DNA of 44,190 bases from an uncultured Arenicella sp. GTDB taxonomy: Bacteria; Pseudomonadota; Gammaproteobacteria; Arenicellales; Arenicellaceae. This document shows positions 7,769 through 17,071 of the stretch, one piece after another. The translations under genes and the position numbers were made by a program. The stretch's first letter is position 1. Every line of letters begins with the position of its first letter. Below the pieces are notes generated by a model. It saw only the letters and a program-made list of their open reading frames with translations, did no database searches and was not told the origin of the DNA. The stretch lies in the NCBI GenBank assembly GCA_937922925.1, contig CALAKU010000001.1:1-44190 (forward strand), read 5' to 3'.

Positions 7769-8851
7769 CTATAAAGCGTGTACCAGATTATTGATTCTTT
7801 TTAGGCGTGTTTGTGGCACCGTCAATGGCATCTCAAAGCCAGCCTGAGCAAGCATTCTATCGACCTCGCTTGAATCTTCTAATGACGTATAAAAATCAAA
7901 TGGCCGTTGCCATTTCCATAAACTGTGAGGAAGTACTTTACGACTAACCTCGACTCCTTCTATATGGATATGATGCTCACCTAATATGCGAGGCACAGTC
8001 GCGCCTTCGTCTTGCTGTGCGCGCCAATCGTCTAAACGTAGTTGCGTGTCTTTTATCACAGGTAATTGTTCACGCGACATCCGTAGTAACACGGGCAATA
8101 GCGTTTTTGGCACATGATCATCGCCGATAAGGTCACCATCAAAGGTTTCATCACTGATCATACGCTCTACCCATTTCGCCACATGTGGCGCTTTTTTGCG
8201 CATCAATTCACCGGGCGCAGGGTCGCGGTAAAGGTGAGCATAGAGAGGCCCAATTAGACCAAAATCACCGATGCTCGGGCGGGCACCCAATAAAAATTCA
8301 TGCTGCGCAAAATGTACATCAAGCTCACTCAACAGTGAGACATAAGAGTGCTCAATCGCGGGAATCGATTTTTCTGTAATACCAAGCCCGGGAACAAAGC
8401 CTCGAAATTTTGCGCCGAGCTTTTTACCTACATACCGTTTTAGAAATTTGGGGCCGTTGGGGAAAACCGCGCTGCCGAATTCTTGATAGATAAACGGTTG
8501 GTTCTGTTGTGGGAAGTTCCAGCGATAGTGCATGGCTGGGATGAGCAACCACTCATCGCCATAGACTTCAAGCAATTGAGAGACCAGACGTTGTTTTGGC
8601 GTGCTTGGATAAACCGACGGCGCGCCAGACTGCTTTTCTAGCTCGTCGATAATAACGCTGGTGTCTTGCAAGTATCGACCGTCTGCGGTTTTAACAACCG
8701 GGATAAATCGAACACCGGTATTCGGCACAATGATGTTTTTATAGACGTTGACCGAGGCTTTGATTTCCTCGAATTCAAAACCTTGCTTGCGCAAATACGA
8801 TCTCGCTTTACCGCTGTACAGCGACATTTCTGCGCCGTACAGCGTAATCAT
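7769..8851 (-). CDS. Glutathione S-transferase-like protein
   Basis: A 360-residue protein with an N-terminal thioredoxin-like GST domain ([20 protein letters not shown], about 1-80, with a cis-proline type RFIPVVK at about 48 and DTSVIIDEL at about 61) and a helical GST C-terminal domain (LGARPSIGDFGLIGPLYAHLYRDP, around 190-215). About 110 further residues follow, making it longer than a usual GST of 200-230. The start at 8851 is chosen because its ATG overlaps the thiolase stop (TAATG), indicating translational coupling; the upstream extension would lie inside thiolase. It is the last gene of the acyl-CoA dehydrogenase/thiolase operon, where a role in handling a reactive acyl intermediate is possible but unproven. 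Confidence 0.85.
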   Translation of the reverse strand: MITLYGAEMSLYSGKARSYLRKQGFEFEEIKASVNVYKNIIVPNTGVRFIPVVKTADGRYLQDTSVIIDELEKQSGAPSVYPSTPKQRLVSQLLEVYGDEWLLIPAMHYRWNFPQQNQPFIYQEFGSAVFPNGPKFLKRYVGKKLGAKFRGFVPGLGITEKSIPAIEHSYVSLLSELDVHFAQHEFLLGARPSIGDFGLIGPLYAHLYRDPAPGELMRKKAPHVAKWVERMISDETFDGDLIGDDHVPKTLLPVLLRMSREQLPVIKDTQLRLDDWRAQQDEGATVPRILGEHHIHIEGVEVSRKVLPHSLWKWQRPFDFYTSLEDSSEVDRMLAQAGFEMPLTVPQTRLKRINNLVHAL

Positions 8852-10029
8852 TACGCGACCTCGAATAGGCCAGCGGCGCCCATTCCACCGCCAACACACA
8901 TGGTGATAACCACGTATTTAACGCCTCGGCGTTTGCCCTCGATTAGGGCGTGGCCCACCATACGCGAACCACTCATGCCATAAGGATGGCCAACCGATAT
9001 AGCCCCGCCATTCACATTCAGTTTGTCGTTATCGATGCCGAGCTTGTCGCGACAGTAAAGTACTTGCACGGCGAAGGCTTCGTTTAATTCCCACAAACCA
9101 ATGTCATCTACACTTAGGCCATTGGCTTTTAACAACTTAGGCACTGCAAACACTGGGCCGATCCCCATCTCGTCAGGCTCGCAGCCTGCTACCGCCATGC
9201 CTCTGTAAATTCCGAGCGGCTCTAAGCCTTTTTGTTCAGCAAGTTTGGCATCCATCACGACTTGGGCGGAAGCGCCGTCGGAAAGCTGTGATGCGTTGCC
9301 GGCGGTAATCGTTCCGTCTTCAATTACGGTTTTCAAACCCGCCAAACCCTCGGCGGTGGTGGCGCGTAGACCTTCATCGGCGGAGACTGTCACCTCTTGG
9401 GTAGAGGTCTCGCCGGATTCTTTGTCGTAAATCAATTTGGTGGTGGTTACCGGCACCAGCTCGTCATTAAATCGCCCGGCTTCGTAACCCGCTGCCGTAC
9501 GAGTCTGAGATTGCAGTCCGTATGCGTCCATGGCATCACGAGAAATGTCGTATCGCTTAGCGACGACTTCGGCAGTTTGCAGCATGGGCATATAGATATG
9601 TGGATGCATGGCAACCAATTCTTTATCAACGGCTCGGTGCAAATTCATTTTGTCATTCTGCACCAAACTAATGCTGTCAATGCCGCCAGCAATCACAGTA
9701 CTCATGCCGTCGTGCATGATTTGTTTGGCCGCAGTTGCTACCGCCATTAAACCTGAGGAGCATTGACGGTCGATGGACATTCCTGACACGCTGGCTGGCA
9801 GACCAGCACGAAGGCCAATTTGGCGGGCGATATTTCCGCCTGTGGTGCCCTGCTGCAAGGCACAGCCCATGATCACATCATCAACTTGCGCGCCTTCGAT
9901 TCCCGCCCGTTCAACCGCTGCGCTTACGGCCGCTGCACCCAAACTTGGGCCACTTAGATCATTAAAAGCTCCGCGGTAGGCTTTGCCAATGGGAGTGCGG
10001 GCGGTAGAGACAATGACAGCGTCTTTCAT
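8851..10029 (-). CDS. Acetyl-CoA acyltransferase (thiolase)
   Basis: A 392-residue thiolase, the usual length. Catalytic residues are visible: nucleophile Cys90 in DRQCSSGL, His348 in [11 protein letters not shown], and Cys378 in [18 protein letters not shown] precedes them. The enzyme cleaves 3-ketoacyl-CoA with CoA, or condenses two acyl-CoAs. It sits 20 bases downstream of an acyl-CoA dehydrogenase and is coupled to the GST-like gene, so a degradative role in this operon is likely. It is distinct from FadA of the fadB operon, which would lie off the left edge. The substrate chain (fatty, branched, steroid side chain) cannot be told from sequence alone. Confidence 0.93.
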   Translation of the reverse strand: MKDAVIVSTARTPIGKAYRGAFNDLSGPSLGAAAVSAAVERAGIEGAQVDDVIMGCALQQGTTGGNIARQIGLRAGLPASVSGMSIDRQCSSGLMAVATAAKQIMHDGMSTVIAGGIDSISLVQNDKMNLHRAVDKELVAMHPHIYMPMLQTAEVVAKRYDISRDAMDAYGLQSQTRTAAGYEAGRFNDELVPVTTTKLIYDKESGETSTQEVTVSADEGLRATTAEGLAGLKTVIEDGTITAGNASQLSDGASAQVVMDAKLAEQKGLEPLGIYRGMAVAGCEPDEMGIGPVFAVPKLLKANGLSVDDIGLWELNEAFAVQVLYCRDKLGIDNDKLNVNGGAISVGHPYGMSGSRMVGHALIEGKRRGVKYVVITMCVGGGMGAAGLFEVA

Positions 10030-10049
10030 GGTTCACCTTTTCAATTAAA

Positions 10050-11189
10050 TTAGTTTTGATATGCAAGTTGGTTGAAGCGTTTTTGATAAAAACCTTGATC
10101 ACCAAACATAAGGTTGATCATCATCAATCGTCTTACGTAATGGCCAACGCTCATTTCTTCGGTCATGCCCATGCCACCGTGCAATTGAATGGCTTCGTCC
10201 CCAATGTGCTTGCCTGTTTTAGCAATCAACGTTCTTAGGGCTGCTAACATTTTTTGCGCATCGTGCGCAGATGTTTCTGGATCACTCAATTCACACAGCG
10301 TTCCCACCAGCATCGATTTAGCCTGTTCGAATGACATAAACATATCGACCATACGATGCTGCAAAGCCTGAAACGTGCTGATCGGCACACCAAATTGTTT
10401 ACGCGTTTTGGTGTACTCAACCGTTGCCCGATTTAGTACTTCCATAATACCGACGGCTTCGGCGCAAAGGGCAACTTGAGCACGATCCATGCACCGGGAC
10501 ACCAACCCATAAGCCTCACCTAGCTCACTAATAAGCACACCAGACGCATTATCAAAGCTCACATCGGCGACTTGTTGCCCATCCATTAGTGGGTAGCGAT
10601 TGATACTAACGCCAGCGGCATCAGCGTCGATCAAAAATAAACTCAGCCCAGCTTCGTCACGCTGCTCACCGCTGGTACGCGCCAAGACAATCAGCTTTTG
10701 TGCTGATGCGCCATTTAATACGACCGACTTGGTTCCGGTAATGGCATAGTGCTCGCCATCGGCTTTCGCCGTAGTCGCGATGTTACTCAAATCAAACCGT
10801 GCTTGGGCTTCGTATAAGGCTGCGCCGCCCATTAGGCTGCCGTCAATCACTTGTGGAATTAACTCGGCTTTTAATTGTGCATGATTACTTTGCTCGAGTA
10901 AGCCACCAAACATAACCATATTGGCGAAAACGGGCTCGACGACTAAGGCTCGGCCAAACTCTTCCATAATCGCCGCTAGATCGATGACTCCGCCACCGTA
11001 GCCGCCATTGTCTTCGGCAAAGGGTACCGACAACCAACCTAATTCAGCAAAAGTGGCGTAATGTTCAGCGCTGTAACCCACGTCATTATTCATGCTGGCG
11101 TTACGTTGATCGAAGCTGTAATTGTCTTGCGCCCAACGCTCAATGCTTTCTTTTAAGAGCTTTTGCTCTTCACTGTATTCAAAATTCAT
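10050..11189 (-). CDS. Acyl-CoA dehydrogenase, second subunit type
   Basis: A 379-residue flavoprotein of the acyl-CoA dehydrogenase family, with N-terminal helices (YSEEQKLLKESIERWAQDN), a beta domain, and the C-terminal domain including RKQFGVPISTFQALQHRMVD and QLHGGMGMTEEMSVGHYVRRL. The usual C-terminal active-site segment IYEGTNEIQR is replaced by NLMFGDQGFYQKRF, so the canonical catalytic glutamate is not at that position. Such proteins often pair with a second dehydrogenase encoded next door to form a mixed complex. It follows the other dehydrogenase by 18 bases and precedes thiolase by 20 bases. FAD would be the prosthetic group; the substrate is unknown. Confidence 0.92.
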   Translation of the reverse strand: MNFEYSEEQKLLKESIERWAQDNYSFDQRNASMNNDVGYSAEHYATFAELGWLSVPFAEDNGGYGGGVIDLAAIMEEFGRALVVEPVFANMVMFGGLLEQSNHAQLKAELIPQVIDGSLMGGAALYEAQARFDLSNIATTAKADGEHYAITGTKSVVLNGASAQKLIVLARTSGEQRDEAGLSLFLIDADAAGVSINRYPLMDGQQVADVSFDNASGVLISELGEAYGLVSRCMDRAQVALCAEAVGIMEVLNRATVEYTKTRKQFGVPISTFQALQHRMVDMFMSFEQAKSMLVGTLCELSDPETSAHDAQKMLAALRTLIAKTGKHIGDEAIQLHGGMGMTEEMSVGHYVRRLMMINLMFGDQGFYQKRFNQLAYQN

Positions 11190-11207
11190 TTGTAAACCTC
11201 TGGCTCT

Positions 11208-12383
11208 TTATAAGCCCAAAACGGCTTTAGCAATTACGTTGCGTTGCACTTCATTCGAGCCACCGTAGATGGTTGCAGCACGCCCGTACATGTACTCTTT
11301 GCGAGCGTAGGAGCCTTGCTGCTGTAGATCATTATTAAATTGATCAATTCGCAAGGAGCCAGAATAAGCTCCGATTACCTGCATGCGTAACTCTTGTAGA
11401 GCTTGCTGGATTTCGGTACCTTTGATTTTCAACAACGACGATTCAGGCCCCGGTGTTTCACCAGAAGACAGTTTCGCCAATACCCGAAGCTCCATAAACT
11501 CCAGGGCCATGAGCTCGATCTCGATATCAGAAAAGCGCTGCTGAATGAGCGGATCATCAAACAAAGTGCCATCGGCGTTGCTTTGCTGTTTAGCGATTTC
11601 TTTGATGTCCATCAACCAACGCTTGCTGTCGGCAACACCAGCAATTGATGTTCTCTCATGCGCTAGCAAGGCTTTGGCATAAGTCCAGCCTTGGTTTTCA
11701 ACCCCAATCAAATTTTCGACAGGCACTCGAACATTTTCGAACACCACCTCATTAAGACTATGGTGATTATCGATTGTGTGGATCGGGTTAACTTGAATCC
11801 CGTCTGAATTCATGTCGATCAATAAAAAGCTAATGCCTTGTTGGCGCTTTTCAAAGTTACCCGTGCGAACTAAGCAGAAAATCCAATCGGCGTGCTGTGC
11901 ATAGGTCGTCCAAATTTTTGCGCCGTTGACAATGTAATCGTCACCGTCACGTACCGCCTTAGTTTGCAGAGCCGCCAAATCGGAACCAGCGCCGGGCTCC
12001 GAATAACCTTGGCACCACCAGTCTTCGCTCTCTAGAATACGAGGAAGAAAGCGCTGCTGTTGCTCGTCGTTTCCAAAAGTAAAGATGACAGGGCCAACCA
12101 TGCGTAAGCCAAATGGCACAACATCGGGCGCGCCGGCTAAGCAGCGTTCGGATTCAAAAATGTATTTTTGTACTGGCGACCATCCGGTGCCACCAAATTT
12201 TTCTGGCCAATCGGGCGCGACCCAACCCTTTTTATGAAGAATTTTTTGCCATTTGACTGCGGGGGCTTTGGTTTCTTCTGATGTGGCAATAAGTTCTTTG
12301 ATTTCATCAGTGAACTCGCTGGCGAAAAACGCGCGAACTTCTTGTTGAAACTCCAGATCGGCTGAGGAAAATCGATTATCCAC
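11208..12383 (-). CDS. Acyl-CoA dehydrogenase, first subunit type
   Basis: A 391-residue acyl-CoA dehydrogenase with the characteristic flavin-site segment WWCQGYSEPGAGSDLAALQT, KIWTTYAQHADW in the beta domain and a C-terminal IYGGSNEVQRNVIAKAVLGL. The position of the catalytic glutamate of medium-chain enzymes (IYEGT) is Gly here, so if active it must use a base elsewhere, as isovaleryl-CoA dehydrogenase does. It begins with GTG; GGAG 6 bases upstream supports this start. First gene of the four-gene operon running to 7769. Together with the neighbouring paralogue it looks like a heteromeric dehydrogenase pair of the sort known from steroid side-chain degradation, but that substrate is only a guess. 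Confidence 0.92.
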   Translation of the reverse strand: MDNRFSSADLEFQQEVRAFFASEFTDEIKELIATSEETKAPAVKWQKILHKKGWVAPDWPEKFGGTGWSPVQKYIFESERCLAGAPDVVPFGLRMVGPVIFTFGNDEQQQRFLPRILESEDWWCQGYSEPGAGSDLAALQTKAVRDGDDYIVNGAKIWTTYAQHADWIFCLVRTGNFEKRQQGISFLLIDMNSDGIQVNPIHTIDNHHSLNEVVFENVRVPVENLIGVENQGWTYAKALLAHERTSIAGVADSKRWLMDIKEIAKQQSNADGTLFDDPLIQQRFSDIEIELMALEFMELRVLAKLSSGETPGPESSLLKIKGTEIQQALQELRMQVIGAYSGSLRIDQFNNDLQQQGSYARKEYMYGRAATIYGGSNEVQRNVIAKAVLGL

Positions 12384-12628
12384 CGTTCTCTCCTATTAAT
12401 AACTGTTCGAATTTATGCATTGTAAGACTTGGCCGCTGATCGATTGAACAACGAGGTACAACTCATCGGCACGTTGCCGCTGACCTGACAATCCAAATTA
12501 GCTGGATTCATTGGCGTAACTGCGCCTCAGGTAACGCCGCAAATAGTGTACCCACATGATAATCGCCAAGCGTGAAAAGCATTCATCACTTGTATGAATA
12601 GTTGATTGAAACTTTACGATATAAACAC

Positions 12629-12644
12629 CTGCTCTGCTGAGCAG
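12629..12644 (-). terminator. Possible terminator hairpin after argB
   Basis: CTGCTC at 12629-12634 pairs perfectly with GAGCAG at 12639-12644 around a four-base loop, starting 10 bases after the argB stop. On the minus strand it is followed only by GTGTTTATAT, a poor T-run, so it may be weak. No stronger candidate is seen before the next gene at 12383. Confidence 0.35.
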
Positions 12645-12654
12645 ATACCGCCCA

Positions 12655-13503
12655 CTAGTCTGGTAGCAAGCGAGTCCCAAATGCGGATTGATTTTGGGCT
12701 AAATCCAAGAGCGCGCCTTTCTTTGCAGCATTGCAGATCACAATCTGATCAACGCCTTGCTCGAGTAAGGCAAAAGACTCTCGCAATTTAGGAATCATTC
12801 CATCCTTGATGATATTCAAAGCAATGAGTTGCTCCGCTCGCTTGGGCGTCAGTTTTTCAAAGCGGCTTTGCTGGTCTTTGATGTCGGCGAACACCGCGCC
12901 CACCTCAGTCGATAACACCAACATATCGGCTTGCATTGCACTGGCAATTGCGGCGACAGTGGTATCGGCATTGATATTAAAAACACGCCCCTTCTTGCTG
13001 ACACCCAGAGACGCAATGACCGGAACAAAACCGTCCTCGAGCAACAAGTTCAATAGCCGTGTATTGATTTTTTTGACATCCCCTACTTCACCAAAGTCGA
13101 CCCTACCACGGCCTTCGATATGCATTTTAGCCCGTTTGCGAGCCTGAATTAGCTTTGCCGAAGCACCATGCAAACCCAGTGCGGGCAGGCCTTGGGCAAC
13201 ACAGGCTGACACCAAGTCGACATTTACTTCGCCGCAAAGGGCTTGCTTCACAACCCGCAAATCATCGCGGCTGGTGACTCGCCTGCCATCTATTTTATGA
13301 GGCTTTAGGCCATGAACTTGCTGCAAGGTATTGAGCTGCGGTCCGCCGCCATGCAACACCACCACCGACCACCCAATATCCACCAGTGCTGCAACATTCT
13401 TTGCAAAACCTTTGCGATCTTTGGGGTTGAGCAGCAAGTCGCCGCCGACCTTAATCACCGCCAAAGGTTTTTTATTACTCGCCTTCTGAGTGGATGCTTG
13501 CAT
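12655..13503 (-). CDS. argB: Acetylglutamate kinase ArgB (or N-succinylglutamate kinase)
   Basis: A 282-residue amino-acid kinase. It shows the nucleotide-binding IKVGGDLL (about 17-24), HGGGPQLNT (about 51-59), the acyl-glutamate-binding region DGRRVTSRDDL with the conserved arginine, NINADTTVAAIA and KDGMIPKL, all as in ArgB. ArgB normally phosphorylates N-acetylglutamate in arginine synthesis. Here it is the last gene of an operon with three arginine-degrading ast genes and argC, 69 bases after argC. That context raises the alternative that it works on N-succinylglutamate, possibly in the reverse, ATP-forming direction. The family call is firm; the physiological role is open. Confidence 0.88.
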   Translation of the reverse strand: MQASTQKASNKKPLAVIKVGGDLLLNPKDRKGFAKNVAALVDIGWSVVVLHGGGPQLNTLQQVHGLKPHKIDGRRVTSRDDLRVVKQALCGEVNVDLVSACVAQGLPALGLHGASAKLIQARKRAKMHIEGRGRVDFGEVGDVKKINTRLLNLLLEDGFVPVIASLGVSKKGRVFNINADTTVAAIASAMQADMLVLSTEVGAVFADIKDQQSRFEKLTPKRAEQLIALNIIKDGMIPKLRESFALLEQGVDQIVICNAAKKGALLDLAQNQSAFGTRLLPD

Positions 13504-13572
13504 CTTTGGTTTACCTGCCTATTTTAAGTTCAACCGAGATTTTAGGTTCGAAGGAATCAGCTAATTTCAGAT

Positions 13573-14640
13573 TTAAGGCCACATGCCCGGCTGGCCAACT
13601 CGATAGGCATTGTGATGATCGGTCATCAAATTAAAATTTTGCAAAGCTTGCCCTGCCCCGCCTTTAATTAGATTGTCCAAAGCAGCCGTTAAACAAAGGC
13701 TGCGTTTGCCGCTGACTGGATCGGTTTTCAAATCAATGCCAAGCTCGATACGCAAAGTGTTCTTGACCGAAACCACCTCAGGAGCCATACCCTTGGGCAT
13801 CACCGATATTAATGGGAAGCCTTGAAAAAATTGTTCATAGTTTGTGCGAATGTCATCTTCACTAAGACCTTCAGGCGCGTCTAATTGTGCGATCGACATC
13901 ATGCCTCGACTGAGCGGCGCCGACACCGGCACAAAATCAAGGTTAACCTTGGATGCGCCTGCATTTTGCAGCGTCTGAATAATCTCAGGCTCATGCTGAT
14001 GCTGATACACCTTGTAGGTCTTAATATTATTACTGCGGATGGTGTGATGATTACCCACTTGAGGATGCACACCAGACCCAGATGAACCAGTCAATGCCAC
14101 TAGCCGAATCGTTTGGCCATCCAAGCCACCAAGTTTGGCGAGCGGTAGTAGCGAACTAGCAATGCAAGTAGCGAAACAACCTGGGTTGGCGACATATTGA
14201 GCATCCTTAATTTGGTCTTCAAACAATTCAGGCATACCGTAGACAAAGGTGCCTAAGCGCTCGGGGCATGGATGTTCAGGCGCGTAAACGCGCTGATAGT
14301 CTGCCAAGTTCTGCAAACGAAAATCGCCCGACAAATCAATTATGCGCACATCTTTATCAAACAAATGGGTCGCTACTTTGGCTGTGGTGATATGTGGCAT
14401 GGCCAAGAACACGATGTCGGCCCCTTCAACACAGTCGGTTGGCGGAATATCTTCAAAAACCAAATCGCTTAAGCCATAGAAACTGCGATGAACTTGACCG
14501 ATGTTCTGGCCGATATGATCCTTAGAGGACACGCGCAATAAATTGACATCGTCACGGCTCAGTAAATTGCGCAGCAATTCAGCGGCTAAAAAGCCTGAAC
14601 CACCAATGATAGATACATTTGTTATTTTGCTTGAGGACAT
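13573..14640 (-). CDS. argC: N-acetyl-gamma-glutamyl-phosphate reductase ArgC
   Basis: A 355-residue NADP-dependent reductase of the aspartate semialdehyde dehydrogenase-like fold. The N-terminal nucleotide-binding glycine motif IIGGSGFLAAELLR (11-24), DLSGDFRL (about 102-109), the catalytic VANPGCFAT with Cys155, and a histidine-rich segment YQHQHEPEI identify ArgC. It interconverts N-acyl-glutamyl phosphate and N-acyl-glutamate semialdehyde. The gene follows astE by 21 bases. In this operon the reverse direction on the N-succinyl compound would supply the step normally done by AstD, an aldehyde dehydrogenase not found here. Whether it acts on acetyl or succinyl substrates cannot be told from sequence by eye. 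Confidence 0.9.
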   Translation of the reverse strand: MSSSKITNVSIIGGSGFLAAELLRNLLSRDDVNLLRVSSKDHIGQNIGQVHRSFYGLSDLVFEDIPPTDCVEGADIVFLAMPHITTAKVATHLFDKDVRIIDLSGDFRLQNLADYQRVYAPEHPCPERLGTFVYGMPELFEDQIKDAQYVANPGCFATCIASSLLPLAKLGGLDGQTIRLVALTGSSGSGVHPQVGNHHTIRSNNIKTYKVYQHQHEPEIIQTLQNAGASKVNLDFVPVSAPLSRGMMSIAQLDAPEGLSEDDIRTNYEQFFQGFPLISVMPKGMAPEVVSVKNTLRIELGIDLKTDPVSGKRSLCLTAALDNLIKGGAGQALQNFNLMTDHHNAYRVGQPGMWP

Positions 14641-14661
14641 ACGAAATAGTTTGTTTAAAAT

Positions 14662-15687
14662 TTATGTTTGAGCGCGCTCGCCCAATTTAGTCGGTGCGAC
14701 GATGAGCATCGCGCGTTGACCTATGGGTACGTTTTGAATAGGAAACACAAACCGTTCATTATCGATTTGCGTGATGTACTGATAAGTCTCGTCACTGGCC
14801 AGCAATGTGCCAGCTGGGTACGGGCTGAAATTATGCGCATCGTCTGGAATGTGTAGTTTCAAACCGTCAGAGCGTTTGATGACTTCTTCGACGACTTTAA
14901 AAACCTGTAAAGACTCTGGTTTACTTTCAAATCGTTGATGGCCTTCAATCAAGCCTCGCAACGACTCTACTAATTTTAAATACTTGCTTAAGTCGTTCTG
15001 CCCGAACGGCTTAACCCGCCCAAGCTCAACGGTAAAACTATGGGCCTGAAGATGCCGGCTAGTAAAATATGAGAAGGTGCCCGCGGGCTGGTTCGACAGC
15101 AACACCGCATCGATCCCGCATTGTTCTAAGAACGCTAATTGCGATTGGCTCCAAGATCGTTGATGTAGAAATGGGTAAACCGCGAACTTTTCGATTTTTG
15201 AACGGCGAATCGCAGTGTGCAAATCGTAGTGCAACCTAAGCGGTTTGTTAGCTGAGAGAGAGCCTGCACTTGAGAGAGAGCCCGAAGTTTTTGCATAAAA
15301 TCGTTCCACCAAACCTTGCAACTCAATCGCTCTTTGATGCTCTTTGCTTGAACCTGTTTGCGAAGCCGACGCCGAAAATAAACGGTTTAAATTATGCTCG
15401 ACAAATCGTTGCTGTTCTCTGGCCGCTGCCGGGTTACCAATAATCAACAGCAGTGGGTTTCGTGGCTCAAGTTTGCCTTTAACAATCTCATCAACCAGGC
15501 CATCAAGGAGCTCCATTGGCGCGGTCTCGTTACCATGAATGCCGCTGGAAAGAACAATGCTCTGGCCGCTCGATTGCTTTGGCAACACTTCGATCACCCC
15601 GGCAGCTAAGGCCGTCGCGCGCGATCCTAAATAGTTTTGCAGTGCGTCGGTCGAACTGCCAGCTAAGGTATGTTTTAGAAAACTCAT
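14662..15687 (-). CDS. astE: Succinylglutamate desuccinylase
   Basis: A 341-residue zinc amidohydrolase of the AstE/aspartoacylase family. Zinc ligands His51 and Glu54 lie in SSGIHGNETAP, the third in LHYDLHTAIR, and the catalytic glutamate in FTVELGRVKPFG. It hydrolyses N-succinylglutamate to succinate and glutamate, the final step of the arginine succinyltransferase pathway. The start was set at the ATG at 15687 (MSFLKHTL), 13 bases after astB; a longer frame from 15735 would overlap astB by 35 bases and has no better ribosome site. The start is the least certain part of this entry. Confidence 0.9.
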   Translation of the reverse strand: MSFLKHTLAGSSTDALQNYLGSRATALAAGVIEVLPKQSSGQSIVLSSGIHGNETAPMELLDGLVDEIVKGKLEPRNPLLLIIGNPAAAREQQRFVEHNLNRLFSASASQTGSSKEHQRAIELQGLVERFYAKTSGSLSSAGSLSANKPLRLHYDLHTAIRRSKIEKFAVYPFLHQRSWSQSQLAFLEQCGIDAVLLSNQPAGTFSYFTSRHLQAHSFTVELGRVKPFGQNDLSKYLKLVESLRGLIEGHQRFESKPESLQVFKVVEEVIKRSDGLKLHIPDDAHNFSPYPAGTLLASDETYQYITQIDNERFVFPIQNVPIGQRAMLIVAPTKLGERAQT

Positions 15688-15700
15688 TGAGACGCAATGC

Positions 15701-17071
15701 CTATCGCTGAAACTCGTAAAACGAGCCGAGTTCAAAGAGTTGGGTTAACTCATCAAGCGCGGTAAAGCATTCTCGCGCAAGTTGGGGGTCGGCTAAATCT
15801 TCGGCGATTAATTGGTCGCGATAGTGGCGCTCAACCCATGCATTCAATTCTTTAAGCCGGGAATTAGTCAGCATAAATTGAGGGTTGACTGCCGCAAGCT
15901 CTTCTTCATTAAGCGCAACTCTAAGCCTTAAACAGGCAGGGCCACCTCCGTTTTGCATGCTTTGCCGCACATCAACGAATTCGATATTACCGATCGAACG
16001 TGAAGTGTCTGCCAGCTCATTCAAATAGGCAGCAACCGACCGATTATCTCTGCTCTCAGTGGGTAAGACTAAGGTCATTTTTTCTTGACCGGGCAATTGA
16101 ACTAACTGAGAGTTAAACAAGTAGGAGCTAACCGCGTCGCTCAGGGATACGGCGCTGGTGGGCACTTCAATAATGTCGAGCTCGGTATCAGGCCTGATTG
16201 CTCGAAACTTGGTCTGCAATTCGGTTTTAAGCTCAGCTTGATCAACAAAAGCCTGCTCGTGAGTAAAAAAGGTCGAGAGGTTGGAAACCGAAACCACGTC
16301 ATTATGAAATGCCCCGGCATCAATAATCTCTGGGTTTTGCTGAGCAAACACATGCGCACCCAAATCAAGCTTGTGCAGGCGTGCAATCGACTGTGATGCC
16401 TCAAAACTCTGTCGGCTTGGAAATCGTTGGGAGCGCTGCGGGTTCGCTCGAAAAGAATAACGCCCGTAAACAAAAAGTTGCAGCCCAGCTTGATCATACG
16501 CTGCAGTAAAGCGGTTGTGATTGGCCGCACCTTCGTCAGCAAAGTGAGCGCCACTCGGCAATGCATCGTGGTGACTAAAATGCTCACCGTCGAAGACTTT
16601 TTTAAGCAATCTACTTGTTGATGAATGCTCAATTGATCGGTGACACATGCTGGACAAATTGGCCGCAGTAAAATGCACTTTCGAGTCGCTCGCGTCAGCA
16701 CTGGGGCAGACCGTTGCGGCGTTGGCCGACCACATGCTCGACGCCGAGTAACATTGGGCCAATAACTCAGGGGCGGCATTGGAAACTTGCTTGATGATCT
16801 GCTCATCAGAGCCATTGAAGCCTAAAGCTCGTAGCGTTGGCAGATGAGGTCTTTGTTGCGGTAACAGAATGCCCTGCTCTAAGCCTAAGCCCCGCATAAA
16901 CTGCATCTTTTGCAAACCTTGCAGCGCAGCGAGCTTGGGGTATGCGATTTTGAGCGCATTGGTTTTAGAGGCGACGTTACCGTGAGACAAACCACCGTAG
17001 TTGTGAGTTGGCCCGATAAGCCCATCAAAGTTAACTTCGACGCCTTGGTTGTTGCCTAAGGCCGTTGTCAT
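15701..17071 (-). CDS. astB: N-succinylarginine dihydrolase
   Basis: A 456-residue enzyme, matching E. coli AstB in length and in motifs throughout. It converts N-succinylarginine to N-succinylornithine, ammonia and CO2. Visible landmarks are VNFDGLIGPTHNYGGLS at the N-terminus, HFADEGAANHNR with the catalytic glutamate, AGAFHNDVVSV with the catalytic histidine, and GGGPACLRLRV with the nucleophile at about Cys380. Its ATG overlaps the astA stop by four bases (ATGA), and GGAG within the end of astA acts as ribosome site. Together with astA and astE it shows that this operon degrades arginine by the ammonia-producing succinyltransferase route. Confidence 0.96.
   Translation of the reverse strand: MTTALGNNQGVEVNFDGLIGPTHNYGGLSHGNVASKTNALKIAYPKLAALQGLQKMQFMRGLGLEQGILLPQQRPHLPTLRALGFNGSDEQIIKQVSNAAPELLAQCYSASSMWSANAATVCPSADASDSKVHFTAANLSSMCHRSIEHSSTSRLLKKVFDGEHFSHHDALPSGAHFADEGAANHNRFTAAYDQAGLQLFVYGRYSFRANPQRSQRFPSRQSFEASQSIARLHKLDLGAHVFAQQNPEIIDAGAFHNDVVSVSNLSTFFTHEQAFVDQAELKTELQTKFRAIRPDTELDIIEVPTSAVSLSDAVSSYLFNSQLVQLPGQEKMTLVLPTESRDNRSVAAYLNELADTSRSIGNIEFVDVRQSMQNGGGPACLRLRVALNEEELAAVNPQFMLTNSRLKELNAWVERHYRDQLIAEDLADPQLARECFTALDELTQLFELGSFYEFQR

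Noticed and set aside
7537-7794. Plus-strand open frame of 85 codons in the interval between the MFS pseudogene and the GST gene
   Set aside because: No ribosome site, no recognisable domain, and it runs into the end of the convergent GST gene. The interval 7539-7768 shows nothing else convincing.
12498-12680. Minus-strand open frame of 60 codons after argB
   Set aside because: It overlaps the end of argB and has no family similarity or good start.
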